Shown: positions 52,262 to 60,815, counted from the stretch's first letter. The stretch is DNA of 64,000 bases from Bradyrhizobium prioriisuperbiae (GCF_032397745.1 NZ_CP135921.1:2666001-2730000); one strand, 5' to 3'. Numbers and translations are program-made. The notes: generated by a model not told the origin, from the letters alone.

Positions 52262-53758
52262 TACTGAGTCAGACGGTCGCAGTCATTGAGGCTGAGAATC
52301 AAGTAATTGAGGAGATTCAATATTTGGCGCGCGGAGGGCCGGATGAATCTCGATCAGGGTGGGGATAGCGAAACGCGGTTTGCGGAGTATGTAGCCGGTC
52401 TTGGAAGCGTGATCGGTCACGTGGAGCGGACGAGACCGCTGCGCGACTATTGCACGGGCCTGATGCTGCCTGGGGAACGCAAGAGCGTGGAGCCGATGGC
52501 GGCGCGGACGGCTCCAGCGCGCACGGCGGCACAGCATCAGTCGTTGCTGCATTTTGTCGCCAACGCGGCCTGGTCGGACGAGGACGTGCTGACCAAGGTG
52601 CGCGATTTGGTGCTGCCGGCGATCGAGAAGAGCGGGCCGATCGAGGCGTGGATCATCGACGACACCTCGTTCCCCAAGCAAGGCAAGCATTCGGTCGGCG
52701 TGCACCACCAATATTGCGGGCAGCTCGGCAAGCAGGCCAATTGCCAGGTGGCGGTGTCGCTCTCGATCGCCAATCATGCCGCCAGCCTTCCGGTGGCCTA
52801 TCGGCTGTACTTGCCGGAAGCCTGGACGAAGGATCGTGCCCGGCGGAAGAAGGCAGGCGTGCCGAAGCAGATCAAGTTCAAGACTAAGCCGCAGATCGCG
52901 CTGGAGCAAATCCGCTGGGCCTGCGAGAGCAGTCTGCCACGCGGCGTCGCGCTGATGGATGCGGCCTACGGCAGGGACGCGCGGCTGCGTGCCGGCATGA
53001 CAGAATTGGGCTTGCCTTACGTGGTCGGCATCGTGCCGACCATCTTGATGTGGGCCCCTGGCAGCGGCCCGCGGCGGATGGACAAGCCGATGAACAACAC
53101 CGGCCGCCGCGACGAGCCCGAACTGGTCTCGGCCAAAAAAGTGGCACTCAGTCTCCCGAAGCAGGCCTGGCGCACGGTGGCGTGGCGGGAAGGCTCGGCC
53201 GACCAGCTATCCTCGCGCTTTGCGCGGGTGCGTGTCCGCGTCGGGTACAACAAACTGATCCCCGAGAAGCTGTCGCCGGAGTGGCTGCTGATCGAATGGC
53301 CGGAGGGCGAAGCAGAGCCGACCAAATACTGGCTCGCCACGCTGCCGGAGAACGTCAGCTTCACGCAGCTCGTCAATCTGGCCAAGCTGCGCTGGCGCAT
53401 CGAGCGCGACTATCAGGAGCTCAAGCAGGAGGTCGGGCTCGGTCACTACGAGGGGCGCGGCTGGCGTGGCTTCCATCATCACGCAACCCTGTGCATCGCG
53501 GCCTACGGCTTCCTGATCGCCGAACAGGCGACGATTCCCCCCTCAGAAACTTGTTCCGCCGCGCCAGTCCAGGTCCCTCCCTTACCCGACAATTATCGAC
53601 CCAGAGGATCTGCCCTTGCGGCCTGAACGCCACGTCCCGAACTCGATCGCAACCATGCGCGTGCGGTTGAGCCGGGCCCTCAGCAAAACAATCATACGAT
53701 GCCCTTGTTGCGGCGCCGTCGCAGCATCACCCACGCGCAGAAAAATCATGACGCAGTA
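52262..53758 (+). mobile_element. IS701-family-type insertion sequence, apparently intact
   Basis: About 1.5 kb. The ends share a short inverted repeat: TACTGAGTCA at 52262 and, on the other strand, TACTGCGTCA reading from 53758. It contains a single complete transposase gene. The exact right end is uncertain by two bases (AG at 53759-53760). It is inserted in a REP-like repeat. Confidence 0.72.
52343..53626 (+). CDS. IS701 family transposase
   Basis: A 427-residue DDE transposase. ATG 52343 follows GGAGGGCC; an upstream in-frame start at 52307 is less likely. Catalytic acidic residues: Asp106/107 in AWIIDDTSFPKQGKHSVGV, an Asp in ALMDAAYGRD (about 206-215), and the Glu in LRWRIERDYQELKQEVGLGH (about 355-374). 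HHHATLCIAAYGFL near the C-terminus is also typical. Length and motifs are intact, so it could be active. Confidence 0.9.
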   Translation: MNLDQGGDSETRFAEYVAGLGSVIGHVERTRPLRDYCTGLMLPGERKSVEPMAARTAPARTAAQHQSLLHFVANAAWSDEDVLTKVRDLVLPAIEKSGPIEAWIIDDTSFPKQGKHSVGVHHQYCGQLGKQANCQVAVSLSIANHAASLPVAYRLYLPEAWTKDRARRKKAGVPKQIKFKTKPQIALEQIRWACESSLPRGVALMDAAYGRDARLRAGMTELGLPYVVGIVPTILMWAPGSGPRRMDKPMNNTGRRDEPELVSAKKVALSLPKQAWRTVAWREGSADQLSSRFARVRVRVGYNKLIPEKLSPEWLLIEWPEGEAEPTKYWLATLPENVSFTQLVNLAKLRWRIERDYQELKQEVGLGHYEGRGWRGFHHHATLCIAAYGFLIAEQATIPPSETCSAAPVQVPPLPDNYRPRGSALAA

Positions 53759-53824
53759 AGACTAATCCGCCCTACGTGAAGTCGTTATCGACAGTGGCCT
53801 GATCAACCACAGGTATATTCCTTG

Positions 53825-54508
53825 ATGAGAGACAAGAAACAATCAGGGCGCTCTCCGCTGACAACTGGGGAGTTGGAGCAGTTGAAGGCGGATGATTTTG
53901 TGCGTTTAAAGCTGACGGAGGATGAGAAGGCTCGGCTACGCCAGATTAATGAAGCGCGGCGATGGGAACGGCTTCAGCGTTCGGCGCGACTTAGGGTGGA
54001 AGAACAACCGATTCTTGCGGATTTACACGATGTCGGTTTGAGTGTCCGGTCTGTTTGGGACTTAGTTAATACCTCAACCAAATATTCTGAAGCTGTTCCA
54101 GTTCTGCTCAGACATTTGCTATTTCCATATTCAGATCGAATACGTGAAGGAATTGCTCGTGCACTCGCAATTCCCGACCCAGAAGTTCGCAAAGCCTGGT
54201 CAACTCTGGTTGAAGAGTATCGCAAGGCGCCTGCAGGGTGGGGCGTTATCGCGCGAGGGGATACTAAGGAATATCGTTTAGGTGCGAAAGGTGGCTTGGC
54301 GTGTGCACTGGCCGTTGCCGTTTCTGATGAAACCCTGCCCGAACTGATTGCCATCGCAAAAGATCGGTCGCAAGGCGAAACTCGTGTGCTGTTACTGTCG
54401 GCCCTGCGCAAATCCAAGAGCTCGCTGGCGAAGCAGGCGATAGAAGAACTGGCGAGCGATCCCGATCTCGCAAAGGAAATCAGCTCTTGGCGGAAGCCGA
54501 AGCGATGA
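53825..54508 (+). CDS. hypothetical protein with HEAT/ARM-like helical repeats
   Basis: A 227-residue protein, more AT-rich than core genes. N-terminal charged helix (about 10-60, LTEDEKARLRQINEARRWERL), then repeated helix pairs: AVPVLLRHLLFPYSDRIREGI, ARALAIPDPEVRKAWSTLVEEY, GGLACALAVAVSDETLPELI and ETRVLLLSALRKSKSSLAKQ. These have HEAT-like consensus (PLL..L....D..VR..AA..L). Such proteins are usually scaffolds and are common in immunity or accessory loci. It lies between an IS element and another REP-like repeat. Confidence 0.68.
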   Translation: MRDKKQSGRSPLTTGELEQLKADDFVRLKLTEDEKARLRQINEARRWERLQRSARLRVEEQPILADLHDVGLSVRSVWDLVNTSTKYSEAVPVLLRHLLFPYSDRIREGIARALAIPDPEVRKAWSTLVEEYRKAPAGWGVIARGDTKEYRLGAKGGLACALAVAVSDETLPELIAIAKDRSQGETRVLLLSALRKSKSSLAKQAIEELASDPDLAKEISSWRKPKR

Positions 54509-54569
54509 TGGCTATTCTCGCACCGCGTCGTCTTGAAGGATGACGGCTTCATGCAGCATCGCATGCTCG

Positions 54570-54690
54570 TAGGGCGGATTAACCGAAGGCGTAATCCGCC
54601 GCTTGCCGAGCAATGCGTGCGATGGCGGATTACGCGGAGCCTGTCATCGGGCCGCGCGTTGCGCGGACCCGTTGGCTAATCCGCTCCGCC
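54570..54690. repeat. REP-like palindromic repeat, long copy
   Basis: Begins GTAGGGCGGATTAACCGAAG and GCGTAATCCGCC, has the inverted pair GGCGGATTACGC at about 54624, and ends CTAATCCGCTCCGCC. Same family as the copies at 50838 and 52181. Confidence 0.8.
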
Positions 54691-54791
54691 CGCGCTGTTG
54701 AGGCTGTTGGCGAGAGGTTTCCGGTGCGGTTTTCGGCCAAGGCACCGGATTTGTGCCTTGCAACATACAACCATCGGCGCATACTTCCGGG

Positions 54792-54995
54792 ATGGGTCAA
54801 GCGTGGCAAAATCGACCGTCTGTTGGCGAGTTCCAGTGCGCTCAATGTGGTGCACTGTATGGGGTCGTCATCACTCGCCTTTCTGCCTCGGTCTATGACG
54901 AGGTTGTCTGCCAGGTTTGCCAAAGGGTCATGAACGAGTGGCGCGGCACAGTGGGGCGCGCGTACACGCTGAAATCTCGGACAGATCATGCCTAA
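54792..54995 (+). CDS. small zinc-ribbon-like protein
   Basis: A 67-residue ORF from ATG 54792. Two CxxC knuckles (CAQC at about 16-19 and CQVC at about 40-43), with QCGALYGVVITRLSASVYDE between, give a compact zinc finger, followed by VMNEWRGT. Such mini-proteins are frequent in rhizobial accessory regions and prophage remnants. No function known. Confidence 0.55.
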   Translation: MGQAWQNRPSVGEFQCAQCGALYGVVITRLSASVYDEVVCQVCQRVMNEWRGTVGRAYTLKSRTDHA

Positions 54996-55051
54996 CTAAG
55001 GCGTGCACCGCTTTGGCCAAATCGGATTATTATATCGTCACGTCGAGTGAC

Positions 55052-55222
55052 ATGAGCCGGCGTCCTCGTCCGTGGGGATGGGAAATTCGACGCCGTAGCG
55101 AGCCAATGGGTACAAAGTTGTCCGGGCAAGGCTACCAGTCGAACACAGCCGCAGAGTTTGCCGGCAAGCGAGCGCTTCAAGAGTTCCTGAATCTGTTGTC
55201 CCAAGAGGAAGGGCGCAAATGA
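55052..55222 (+). CDS. small hypothetical protein
   Basis: A 56-residue ORF (SRRPRPWGWEIRRRSEPMGT..., ending ALQEFLNLLSQEEGRK). A beta-hairpin-like basic start and a C-terminal amphipathic helix give it protein-like character. Similar short ORFs occur in rhizobial accessory DNA. Its stop overlaps the ATG of the next short frame (ATGA). Confidence 0.45.
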   Translation: MSRRPRPWGWEIRRRSEPMGTKLSGQGYQSNTAAEFAGKRALQEFLNLLSQEEGRK

Positions 55223-55401
55223 GCGCTCCTAGAGGCTCCAACGCCGCCAAGCGGAATATGCTCGCCGCCTGGCAGATCGAGGGCGAGGCAGTGAAAGTCC
55301 GTATTACGATGACACCCATTAGCCGGCCCCTCGTCAAGGGTGCAAAACTACTTTTCAGCAGCGCGAGCTGCTCAATGTTTCGTTCGTCGTTCCAGCGATA
55401 G
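55219..55401 (+). CDS. short hypothetical ORF, possibly truncated
   Basis: A 60-codon frame overlapping the previous stop by ATGA. Its first 35 residues (RGSNAAKRNMLAAWQIEGEA...) look protein-like; the remainder appears to run into unrelated sequence next to the IS110 element. It may be a gene truncated by insertion or deletion. Confidence 0.3.
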   Translation: MSAPRGSNAAKRNMLAAWQIEGEAVKVRITMTPISRPLVKGAKLLFSSASCSMFRSSFQR

Positions 55402-55722
55402 TGTTCGAGCCGCGCCCGTTTCTTCGGTTTGTGGCTGCGCCGCATCACGGATCGCGCCAGACACCCATGAGGATCAAGCATCGGCCCGATTGAGGCCTGC
55501 GCCCTGGCGGCATAGCCGCCCCAGAAGAACGTTGGTACCGAGCCGCATCCAAAAGAATTTCACAGAACCGTGGCTACCGGCGTGCCGGCGCCAATCTCCG
55601 AATGGCTTGCGGTGCGGGCGATCGTCGTCACTGCAACTGGTGACGGCGATCCGGCGTCCAATTCAGTGCAGCTGGTTGCGACCCCAGTCACCGTACGTGG
55701 CTCGCCGGATCGTCGTCGTCCT
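55402..55722. other. interval downstream of the IS110-type transposase
   Basis: 321 bp without a clear gene. It should include the element's 3' non-coding end. A leftward frame with KPKKRARLEHYRWNDERN-like sequence starts near 55443 and runs into the short ORFs at 55.0-55.4 kb; it is not recognised. Confidence 0.35.
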
Positions 55723-56736
55723 TCAGGCAAAGCAGCGCGTTACGTCGAACGGTTTGCTCTCCTTCAGGATGTGGTAGCAGGCGCGCGCCAGCTTGTGCGC
55801 CAACGCCTTGGTGGCGACAATGTTGTTGGTCCGGGCCTTCTTGCGCTCGTGGAAACGCTTGGCCTCTGGGCAAAACCGCACGGCAAAATTCGCCGCCTCG
55901 ACGAACGCCCAGGCGAGATACTTATTGCCGTTCTTGACGTTGCCTTCGCCTTTCTTCTTGCGATTGCTGGTGTGCACGCTGTTGACGCAGCGCGCGTAGG
56001 ACGCAAAGTTGCCGACGCCGGCAAACCGATCGATCGGACCGGTTTCCAGAAGAATGACGGTGGCGAGCGTCGGGCCGATGCCGGGTACGCTAGTCAGGAA
56101 GCCGTAGTGAGGTCGGGGTTTGACGCATTCTTGCAGGCGCTTTTCGAGGACCGAGATCTGTGACTGCAGGGTCGCGATGACCGCGACGTTGGTCTTGATC
56201 GCCAGGCCGACATCGGCCGCCAGCGGCATATTGTCGATTGCGTCGGCGGTCAGGCGCTTGATCTGATTGCTGGTCATCCGCCCACCCAATTGCCTGGCCA
56301 TGATGTTCTCGACCGCGAGGACATGCGTGGTGCAGCAGTGCACCATCTGCATGCGCTTGCGCGCCAGATCGCGGACGACGCGGTGCTCTCGTGGCAGGAT
56401 CGTGCCCGTCGGCAGGATACCCAGCCGCAGCAGGTGGGCCAGGTGCTGCGCATCCGTCTCGTCGCCACTGTGCTTGAGTCCGTCGTATTGCTTGATCGCG
56501 GCGGTGTTGGCGAGGTGCACGTGGAGTCCCGCGTCCTGCAACCCGTCGACCAGCCAATACCAGTTGTAAGTCGACTCGACCACGACGCCGGCCAAGTCAT
56601 CTTGCCATCGAGTTAGAAATCCGACGATCTTCGTGATGTCGTTCGGCAGGCGCTTCTGCGCCACAACGCGATCGGCATCGTCGATGATCGCGATAACGCT
56701 GTTGTTGGAATGCAGATCAATCCCGCTGTACATCAT
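55723..56736 (-). CDS. IS110 family transposase (DEDD RuvC-like plus C-terminal serine domain)
   Basis: A 337-residue recombinase of the IS110 family. N-terminal RuvC-like DEDD residues: Asp7 (YSGIDLHS), Glu54 (VVVESTYNW), Asp92 and Asp95 (SGDETDAQHLAHLL). The C-terminal transposase_20 domain has SVPGIGPTLATVILLETG (about 216-233) and FASYARCVNSVHTSNRKK with the candidate nucleophilic serine. AAGGAGG precedes the adjacent ATG pair at 56736. Full length and motif-complete, so potentially active. IS110 enzymes are guided by a bridge RNA encoded in the element's non-coding end. Confidence 0.92.
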   Translation of the reverse strand: MMYSGIDLHSNNSVIAIIDDADRVVAQKRLPNDITKIVGFLTRWQDDLAGVVVESTYNWYWLVDGLQDAGLHVHLANTAAIKQYDGLKHSGDETDAQHLAHLLRLGILPTGTILPREHRVVRDLARKRMQMVHCCTTHVLAVENIMARQLGGRMTSNQIKRLTADAIDNMPLAADVGLAIKTNVAVIATLQSQISVLEKRLQECVKPRPHYGFLTSVPGIGPTLATVILLETGPIDRFAGVGNFASYARCVNSVHTSNRKKKGEGNVKNGNKYLAWAFVEAANFAVRFCPEAKRFHERKKARTNNIVATKALAHKLARACYHILKESKPFDVTRCFA

Positions 56737-56758
56737 CTTCGCCTCCTTGTGGCCTAAA

Positions 56759-56814
56759 GTGATTCGGTGATGCCGAATTCACATTAGCCCCACCGCCTTC
56801 TGTGTTGCGAAGGC
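56759..56814 (-). ncRNA. candidate IS110 bridge-RNA segment (two hairpins upstream of the transposase)
   Basis: On the transposase strand, GTGAATTCGG-CATCA-CCGAATCAC (56782-56759, one bulged A) and GCCTTC-GCAACACA-GAAGGC (56814-56795) form two stable hairpins. They lie within 80 bp of the transposase start, in the 5' non-coding end where IS110-group bridge RNAs are known to be encoded. The full RNA probably extends further toward 56945. The target- and donor-binding loops are not identified. Confidence 0.4.
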
Positions 56815-56949
56815 CGGCTAGATGATCTTCAGTGCGCTTTACCCACTTGCCTTACTTGAGTGCGCACAAGTAATCGCGATGTGCCCGAGGTCGGCGGACA
56901 GGAGGGTGGCGACGATTGTGTCGCGTAGACCGCCACCACGTCACGCACG

Positions 56950-58935
56950 CTAAAACTCCGCGTGCACCCGCCCCGAAAAAATAGACACCGGTCCGCGGTC
57001 CGCATTGTAAGCGGGGTTGGCGATCAGCTGATAATCGGCGGTCAGCGTCACGCTCTTGTCGATGGCGAAGGCGTAATAGGTCTCCAGAATCTTCTCGGTC
57101 GAATAATTGAGCCGGCCGTCGCCGATCAGCAGGCCATTGCCGCCGGCGGCAAGGAAGTCGCGGTGCGCGCGCGACAGGCCGTTGACGGCGCCGCCGAAGC
57201 CGATGGTGTCGTTCGGGCGGCCCCAGTAACTCCCTTTCACCGAGATTCCGCCCGACAGGCTGCGGTCGATGTCGGTGAAGGAGAGGATTTCGTTCTGTCC
57301 GTCGTTCCAGCTGAAGCGGCCGAACAGGCCGATGTCGGTCGCGACCTGCTGTTCGCCGTTGAGATAGAAGCCGTACTTCCAGTTCTCCTTGCGGATCGCC
57401 GCCGTCACAGCGTTGATATCCAGCGCCGGATCGGCGACCACGATGCCCAGCGCATCGCGATAGTTGGCGGTGTTGCCGCGGGTGCCGAACACCCCGAGGC
57501 GCAGCTTGCCGGGCTGACCGAGGATCGCGTAACGCTCTTCCAACTCGACCACGCCGCCGCCGCTGTTCCAGGTCAAAGAATCGCTGTTGGGTTGCGACGG
57601 CACCTGGAAAACGCCGGCGCGCAGCGCCCAGTCTTTCTTGTTGAGTTCGACCACGGCGCCGCGGGTGAAGCCGGGCAAATCGGCCGGGAAGTCATAAGCC
57701 GCGGACGCCCACATCGCCCAGTTCATGAAGTCGGCGCGCGGGTCCTTGGCGTAGGAATTGCCGTCGAAATAATCGCCCACCGCAAACCGCCCAATGGTCA
57801 GTGTAACGCGATCGATGTCGCGCTTGCTGGCCAGTTGCATCGGGCCGTCGGCGACATCCTCCTGTTCGCCGCCGAGGCCGAAGGTCTGGCGGAAGATGTA
57901 GCGCTGCGGCCGGAATTTTGGATACTCCGCGCCGCCCTTCTGTGCCTCGCCATTGGAGAAGCCGGCAAGGCCCAGCGTGCTGCCGATGCCGAAGCCCTGT
58001 GCCAGCTCCGGATTGAAATAGAGCTCGCCGCCCTGCCACAGCCGCACGCCGATGAAGGCGTCCACGGTCCAGGTCTCGCGTCCCCGGCCGAGGCCCGGCA
58101 GGCTGTTGCTGCCCTGATAGGGCGCACGGAACGTCGGATAGGCCTGGGTGATCAGCGTGGTCTGGCCATGCACATTCCAGTTGGTGGACTCCGGCAGCAC
58201 GAGTTTCGGCGCCACGCCGGACTGCCACGGCGGGGTGTCCCAGAGCCGGTAGTTCAGCCCGAGCTTGAGCATGTGCAGCTTGGGATCGACCCGCGCACCG
58301 AATGGCGGGGCGTCGAACGCGAAGTCGCGCGCGCCCAAATCGATGTAGTTGTATTCGAGCTTGCCGCTCCAGCCCTGGCCCAGCGCGAGTTCGAGGCCGG
58401 CGCCAGCTGCCCAGCCGACATGCAGCCGCGCATTGTGGCCGGCCACGCTGCCATCGGCATCGTTGACGTCCACGACCGTGCGCCCCCAGGCGAGGCCGCC
58501 GGTGACATACGGCAGCCACGCGCCGGTGGCGTAGCCGATCCGGCCGCGCACGGTGCCGAGATGATCGAAGGTGGTGTCGAACGGCGCCGGTGTCCGCTTG
58601 CCCTGGTCGATCGGCCCCATGAACGACATGTCGGCCTCGAGGCCCAGCACCACGCGGTTCGGCAGTTGAACGTTATAGCCGGCCTGGAAACCCCCGGTCA
58701 TGCCGGTGAGGCTGTGCGGCAGGAACACCGCCTGCAGCGGCAACCCGTTGCTGTCCGGCCCGAGGCTGCCGAAACCATAACCGATATGGCCACCGAGATA
58801 GAATCCGGTCCAGTTGGTGAAGGGAACGGCGGCGACAGCTTTCACAGGCAGGCGCGCGGCCATGTCCGCGGCAAGCGCAGGACCGCTGAGTGACAGCGCC
58901 ACGAGCGCCACACTGGCCAAGACCTTTTTCATCAT
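56950..58935 (-). CDS. outer-membrane protein: Omp25-like barrel fused to OprB-type carbohydrate porin
   Basis: A 661-residue exported protein with signal peptide about 1-23 (VLASVALVALSLSGPALA). N-terminal barrel about 40-232: FTNWTGFYLGGHIGYGFGS, GGFQAGYNVQLPNRVVLGLEA, GTVRGRIGYATGAWLPYVTGG and the closing YNYIDLG and MLKLGLNYRL, the Omp25/LomR-like eight-stranded pattern. C-terminal part about 245-661: an OprB-like porin (WNVHGQTTLITQAYPTFRAP, AFIGVRLWQGGELYFNPEL, and the final GRVHAEF with terminal Phe for outer-membrane insertion). Two barrels in one chain are seen in some Bradyrhizobium-type proteins. Uptake of sugars or other small solutes is likely. Confidence 0.85.
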   Translation of the reverse strand: MMKKVLASVALVALSLSGPALAADMAARLPVKAVAAVPFTNWTGFYLGGHIGYGFGSLGPDSNGLPLQAVFLPHSLTGMTGGFQAGYNVQLPNRVVLGLEADMSFMGPIDQGKRTPAPFDTTFDHLGTVRGRIGYATGAWLPYVTGGLAWGRTVVDVNDADGSVAGHNARLHVGWAAGAGLELALGQGWSGKLEYNYIDLGARDFAFDAPPFGARVDPKLHMLKLGLNYRLWDTPPWQSGVAPKLVLPESTNWNVHGQTTLITQAYPTFRAPYQGSNSLPGLGRGRETWTVDAFIGVRLWQGGELYFNPELAQGFGIGSTLGLAGFSNGEAQKGGAEYPKFRPQRYIFRQTFGLGGEQEDVADGPMQLASKRDIDRVTLTIGRFAVGDYFDGNSYAKDPRADFMNWAMWASAAYDFPADLPGFTRGAVVELNKKDWALRAGVFQVPSQPNSDSLTWNSGGGVVELEERYAILGQPGKLRLGVFGTRGNTANYRDALGIVVADPALDINAVTAAIRKENWKYGFYLNGEQQVATDIGLFGRFSWNDGQNEILSFTDIDRSLSGGISVKGSYWGRPNDTIGFGGAVNGLSRAHRDFLAAGGNGLLIGDGRLNYSTEKILETYYAFAIDKSVTLTADYQLIANPAYNADRGPVSIFSGRVHAEF

Positions 58936-59159
58936 CCCTCGTCGTCACGCCGCAAATCCCGTGTCGCACAGGGGGGCACCCGGCGCCACCAAGCCAGCGG
59001 TCGCAGTCATCGTTTTTTCAGTGTGTGAGATGTGTCGGCAACAACGGCGCGACCATCCATCAACTGCAGTCCGGCCGTATCAGCACCGCGCGGCGCAGGT
59101 CAACCGAGTGGGGAGGCATGCCACGGCTTTGCGACAGTTGTGTAACAGCGCAAAAGAAT
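58936..59159. other. interval upstream of the porin gene
   Basis: No gene seen. It holds the porin promoter (leftward) and ends at the hairpin at 59160. A 115-codon rightward frame here has no protein-like features. Confidence 0.4.
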
Positions 59160-59189
59160 GACCCGCCCGGGGGGACAACCGGGCGGGTC
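59160..59189 (-). terminator. terminator-like hairpin after the 59.3-kb secreted protein gene
   Basis: GACCCGCCCGG (59160-59170) pairs with CCGGGCGGGTC (59179-59189). On the minus strand the hairpin is followed by ATTCTTTTG, a short U-rich run. It lies 75 bp downstream of the leftward gene's stop. Confidence 0.65.
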
Positions 59190-59262
59190 GGGTCGCGACA
59201 CGGGGTGGATGAGGCGCCCGTGTCGGACGCAATCCACGAGAGTTTTCGCTCGAAGGTGTCGA

Positions 59263-59523
59263 TCAGTAATTGCAGGTTCGGGCGCGGCCGATGTAGTTGC
59301 CGTAGGCGTCGTACTGGCGGACCCAGCCGCAGCGGCGATAGCCGTAATACGGGCCATCGGCGGCAACCGCGGCACCGACGGCGACGGCACCGATCACGCC
59401 GGCAGCGATGCCGAGGCCAAGGCCGATGCCACGGGCTTCGGCAGGCTTGGAGGTGGCGGCGATACCACCGGTCAGGGTGAGGGCGGCGAGAGCGAGTGCT
59501 GCAATCTTGGTCTTGATCGACAT
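59263..59523 (-). CDS. small secreted Gly/Tyr-rich protein
   Basis: An 86-residue exported protein; ATG 59523 follows GGAGAT. Signal peptide about 1-31 (TKIAALALAALTLTGGIAATS). Mature part: a Gly/Ala-rich hydrophobic stretch (GIGLGLGIAAGVIGAVAVGAA) that may span or associate with a membrane, then PYYGYRRCGWVRQYDAYGNY with two cysteines near the end that may pair. This small family is abundant in Bradyrhizobium-type genomes; function unknown. Confidence 0.8.
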   Translation of the reverse strand: MSIKTKIAALALAALTLTGGIAATSKPAEARGIGLGLGIAAGVIGAVAVGAAVAADGPYYGYRRCGWVRQYDAYGNYIGRARTCNY

Positions 59524-59760
59524 TGGATATCTCCATCCGTTTTGAGTGGGCGCCCATTGGGTGCGCGTGCCCATTCGTCTGCGGCACGGGAGATTCGGTT
59601 CGAAACAAATGACAAGGAAAAGTCGGATTTCGAATATGGTTGATAAATCAGTCGACTATCGGTGCGCAGAGCCCCTCTCCTCCGCATGCCGCGGGAGCTG
59701 AAGCGCCTCGACCGAACCAGGTGTTTTGTTCGACCGCGACCGAGCCGCGCTGACACCTCG

Positions 59761-59815
59761 CCCCGCAATTGCGGGGAGAGGTCGGATCGCGTAGCGATCC
59801 GGGTGGGGGGCGGTC
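59761..59815. repeat. intergenic repeat with CCCCGCAATTGCGGGG palindrome
   Basis: Palindrome CCCCGCAATTGCGGGG (59761-59776), then AGAGGTC and GGATCGCGTAGCGATCC (59785-59801). The combination is a common intergenic element in Bradyrhizobium-type genomes. It lies in the 324-bp gap between the small secreted protein and creatininase genes; nothing else is seen in that gap. Confidence 0.8.
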
Positions 59816-59847
59816 TCCGCGCGTTCAAAGTCTTCTTGTCAACCGTC

Positions 59848-60699
59848 TCACAGCAACACTTGCGGCGTGTTCTGCAGCGCGGTCATGTCGAAGCGCTCGA
59901 CGTCGGCCAGGAGCTCGCAGAACGCGCGTGCGCCGTGGTCGATCAGGCGTGCGCCCTTGTCCGCTGTGGCCTGGGTTGCGTCGCCGACCGCGCCACAGGG
60001 ATTGAGGTCCTGCGCCTGCCAGGCGAACGGCGCGGGACGATGCGTCGACAGCCAGCGATAGGTGGCATCGAAGTCGATGCTGGCGGGACGAAAGTCCGCG
60101 ATCTTCTCGTTGCGGACATGCTGCGGATAGGCCGCCAGCATGATCGAGGTTTCGACCGCGCCGCCATGGATGCCATGGCGGATCTCGGACTCGGTGAACA
60201 GGCCGTCCGGCTGGCCGAAACGATGCCAGCTCGTGGTCACCGCCAGCATGCCGTGCTGCGCCCGCAGGTCCTGCGCCACCAGCGACATCGCGGCGCTGTT
60301 GCCGCCATGGCTCGTCACCATCACCAGCTTGCGGATGCCGGCCGCCGCCGCGCCGGCGCCGAGCTCCATCCAGGATTTCAACGCCACCTGCGTCGACAGC
60401 GTCACGGTGCCAGGGAAATCGGTGTGCTCGGTGGACAGGCCGATCGGCTGGACCGGCATGAAGGTCACTGGAATGCAATCCGGCACCAGGGTGCGGACCC
60501 GGGCCAGAAAGGCGTCCGCAATCAGGGTGTCGGTGTCCAGCGGCAGATGCGGTCCGTGCTGCTCGGTGGCGGCCAGCGGCAGCACGGCGATCCAGTGCGC
60601 GGTATCCCCTTTCGGGACCTCCGCCCAGCGGATCGCCGCCCAGTCATGAGGTGGCTTCCGGGGCGGGTCTTGTAGCGGGGGGGCGGTGGTCTCAGGCAT
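59848..60699 (-). CDS. creatininase family protein
   Basis: A 283-residue metal-dependent amidohydrolase of the creatininase/MftE family; ATG 60699 is chosen over an upstream in-frame start without support. Metal-ligand motifs: LAATEQHGPHLPLDTDTLIA (Glu, His and Asp, about 41-60), VTSHGGNSAAM (His, about 129) and GIHGGAVETSIML (Glu, about 180). Family members hydrolyse cyclic amides such as creatinine or act in cofactor or riboflavin-type pathways. It is divergent from an ABC importer of the NitT/TauT type, which could supply its substrate; that link is inference. Confidence 0.85.
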   Translation of the reverse strand: MPETTAPPLQDPPRKPPHDWAAIRWAEVPKGDTAHWIAVLPLAATEQHGPHLPLDTDTLIADAFLARVRTLVPDCIPVTFMPVQPIGLSTEHTDFPGTVTLSTQVALKSWMELGAGAAAAGIRKLVMVTSHGGNSAAMSLVAQDLRAQHGMLAVTTSWHRFGQPDGLFTESEIRHGIHGGAVETSIMLAAYPQHVRNEKIADFRPASIDFDATYRWLSTHRPAPFAWQAQDLNPCGAVGDATQATADKGARLIDHGARAFCELLADVERFDMTALQNTPQVLL

Positions 60700-60815
60700 T
60701 TCTTTACAAGGGTTTGCGAGGTAGCTTGCGACCCTCCCGATGCGGCAGGGGCGGCTGTCCAGTCTGTCATCGTCACCTGTCCACCACGAGACCAAATAGT
60801 CAACGGAGTCCCCTG

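Larger units (their letters stand above)
52181..53775. repeat. REP-like palindrome split by the IS701-type element
   Basis: The left part 52181-52261 (GTAGGGCGGATTAACCGAAG... to ...GCACTAATCC) and the right part 53761-53775 (ACTAATCCGCCCTAC) join to form a complete palindromic repeat. ACTAATCC occurs on both sides (52254-52261 and 53761-53768), consistent with duplication of target sequence on insertion. Confidence 0.78.

Noticed and set aside
56962..58893. 643-codon rightward frame antisense to the porin
   Set aside because: Mirror of a GC-rich coding frame; the leftward frame has signal peptide, barrels and terminal Phe.
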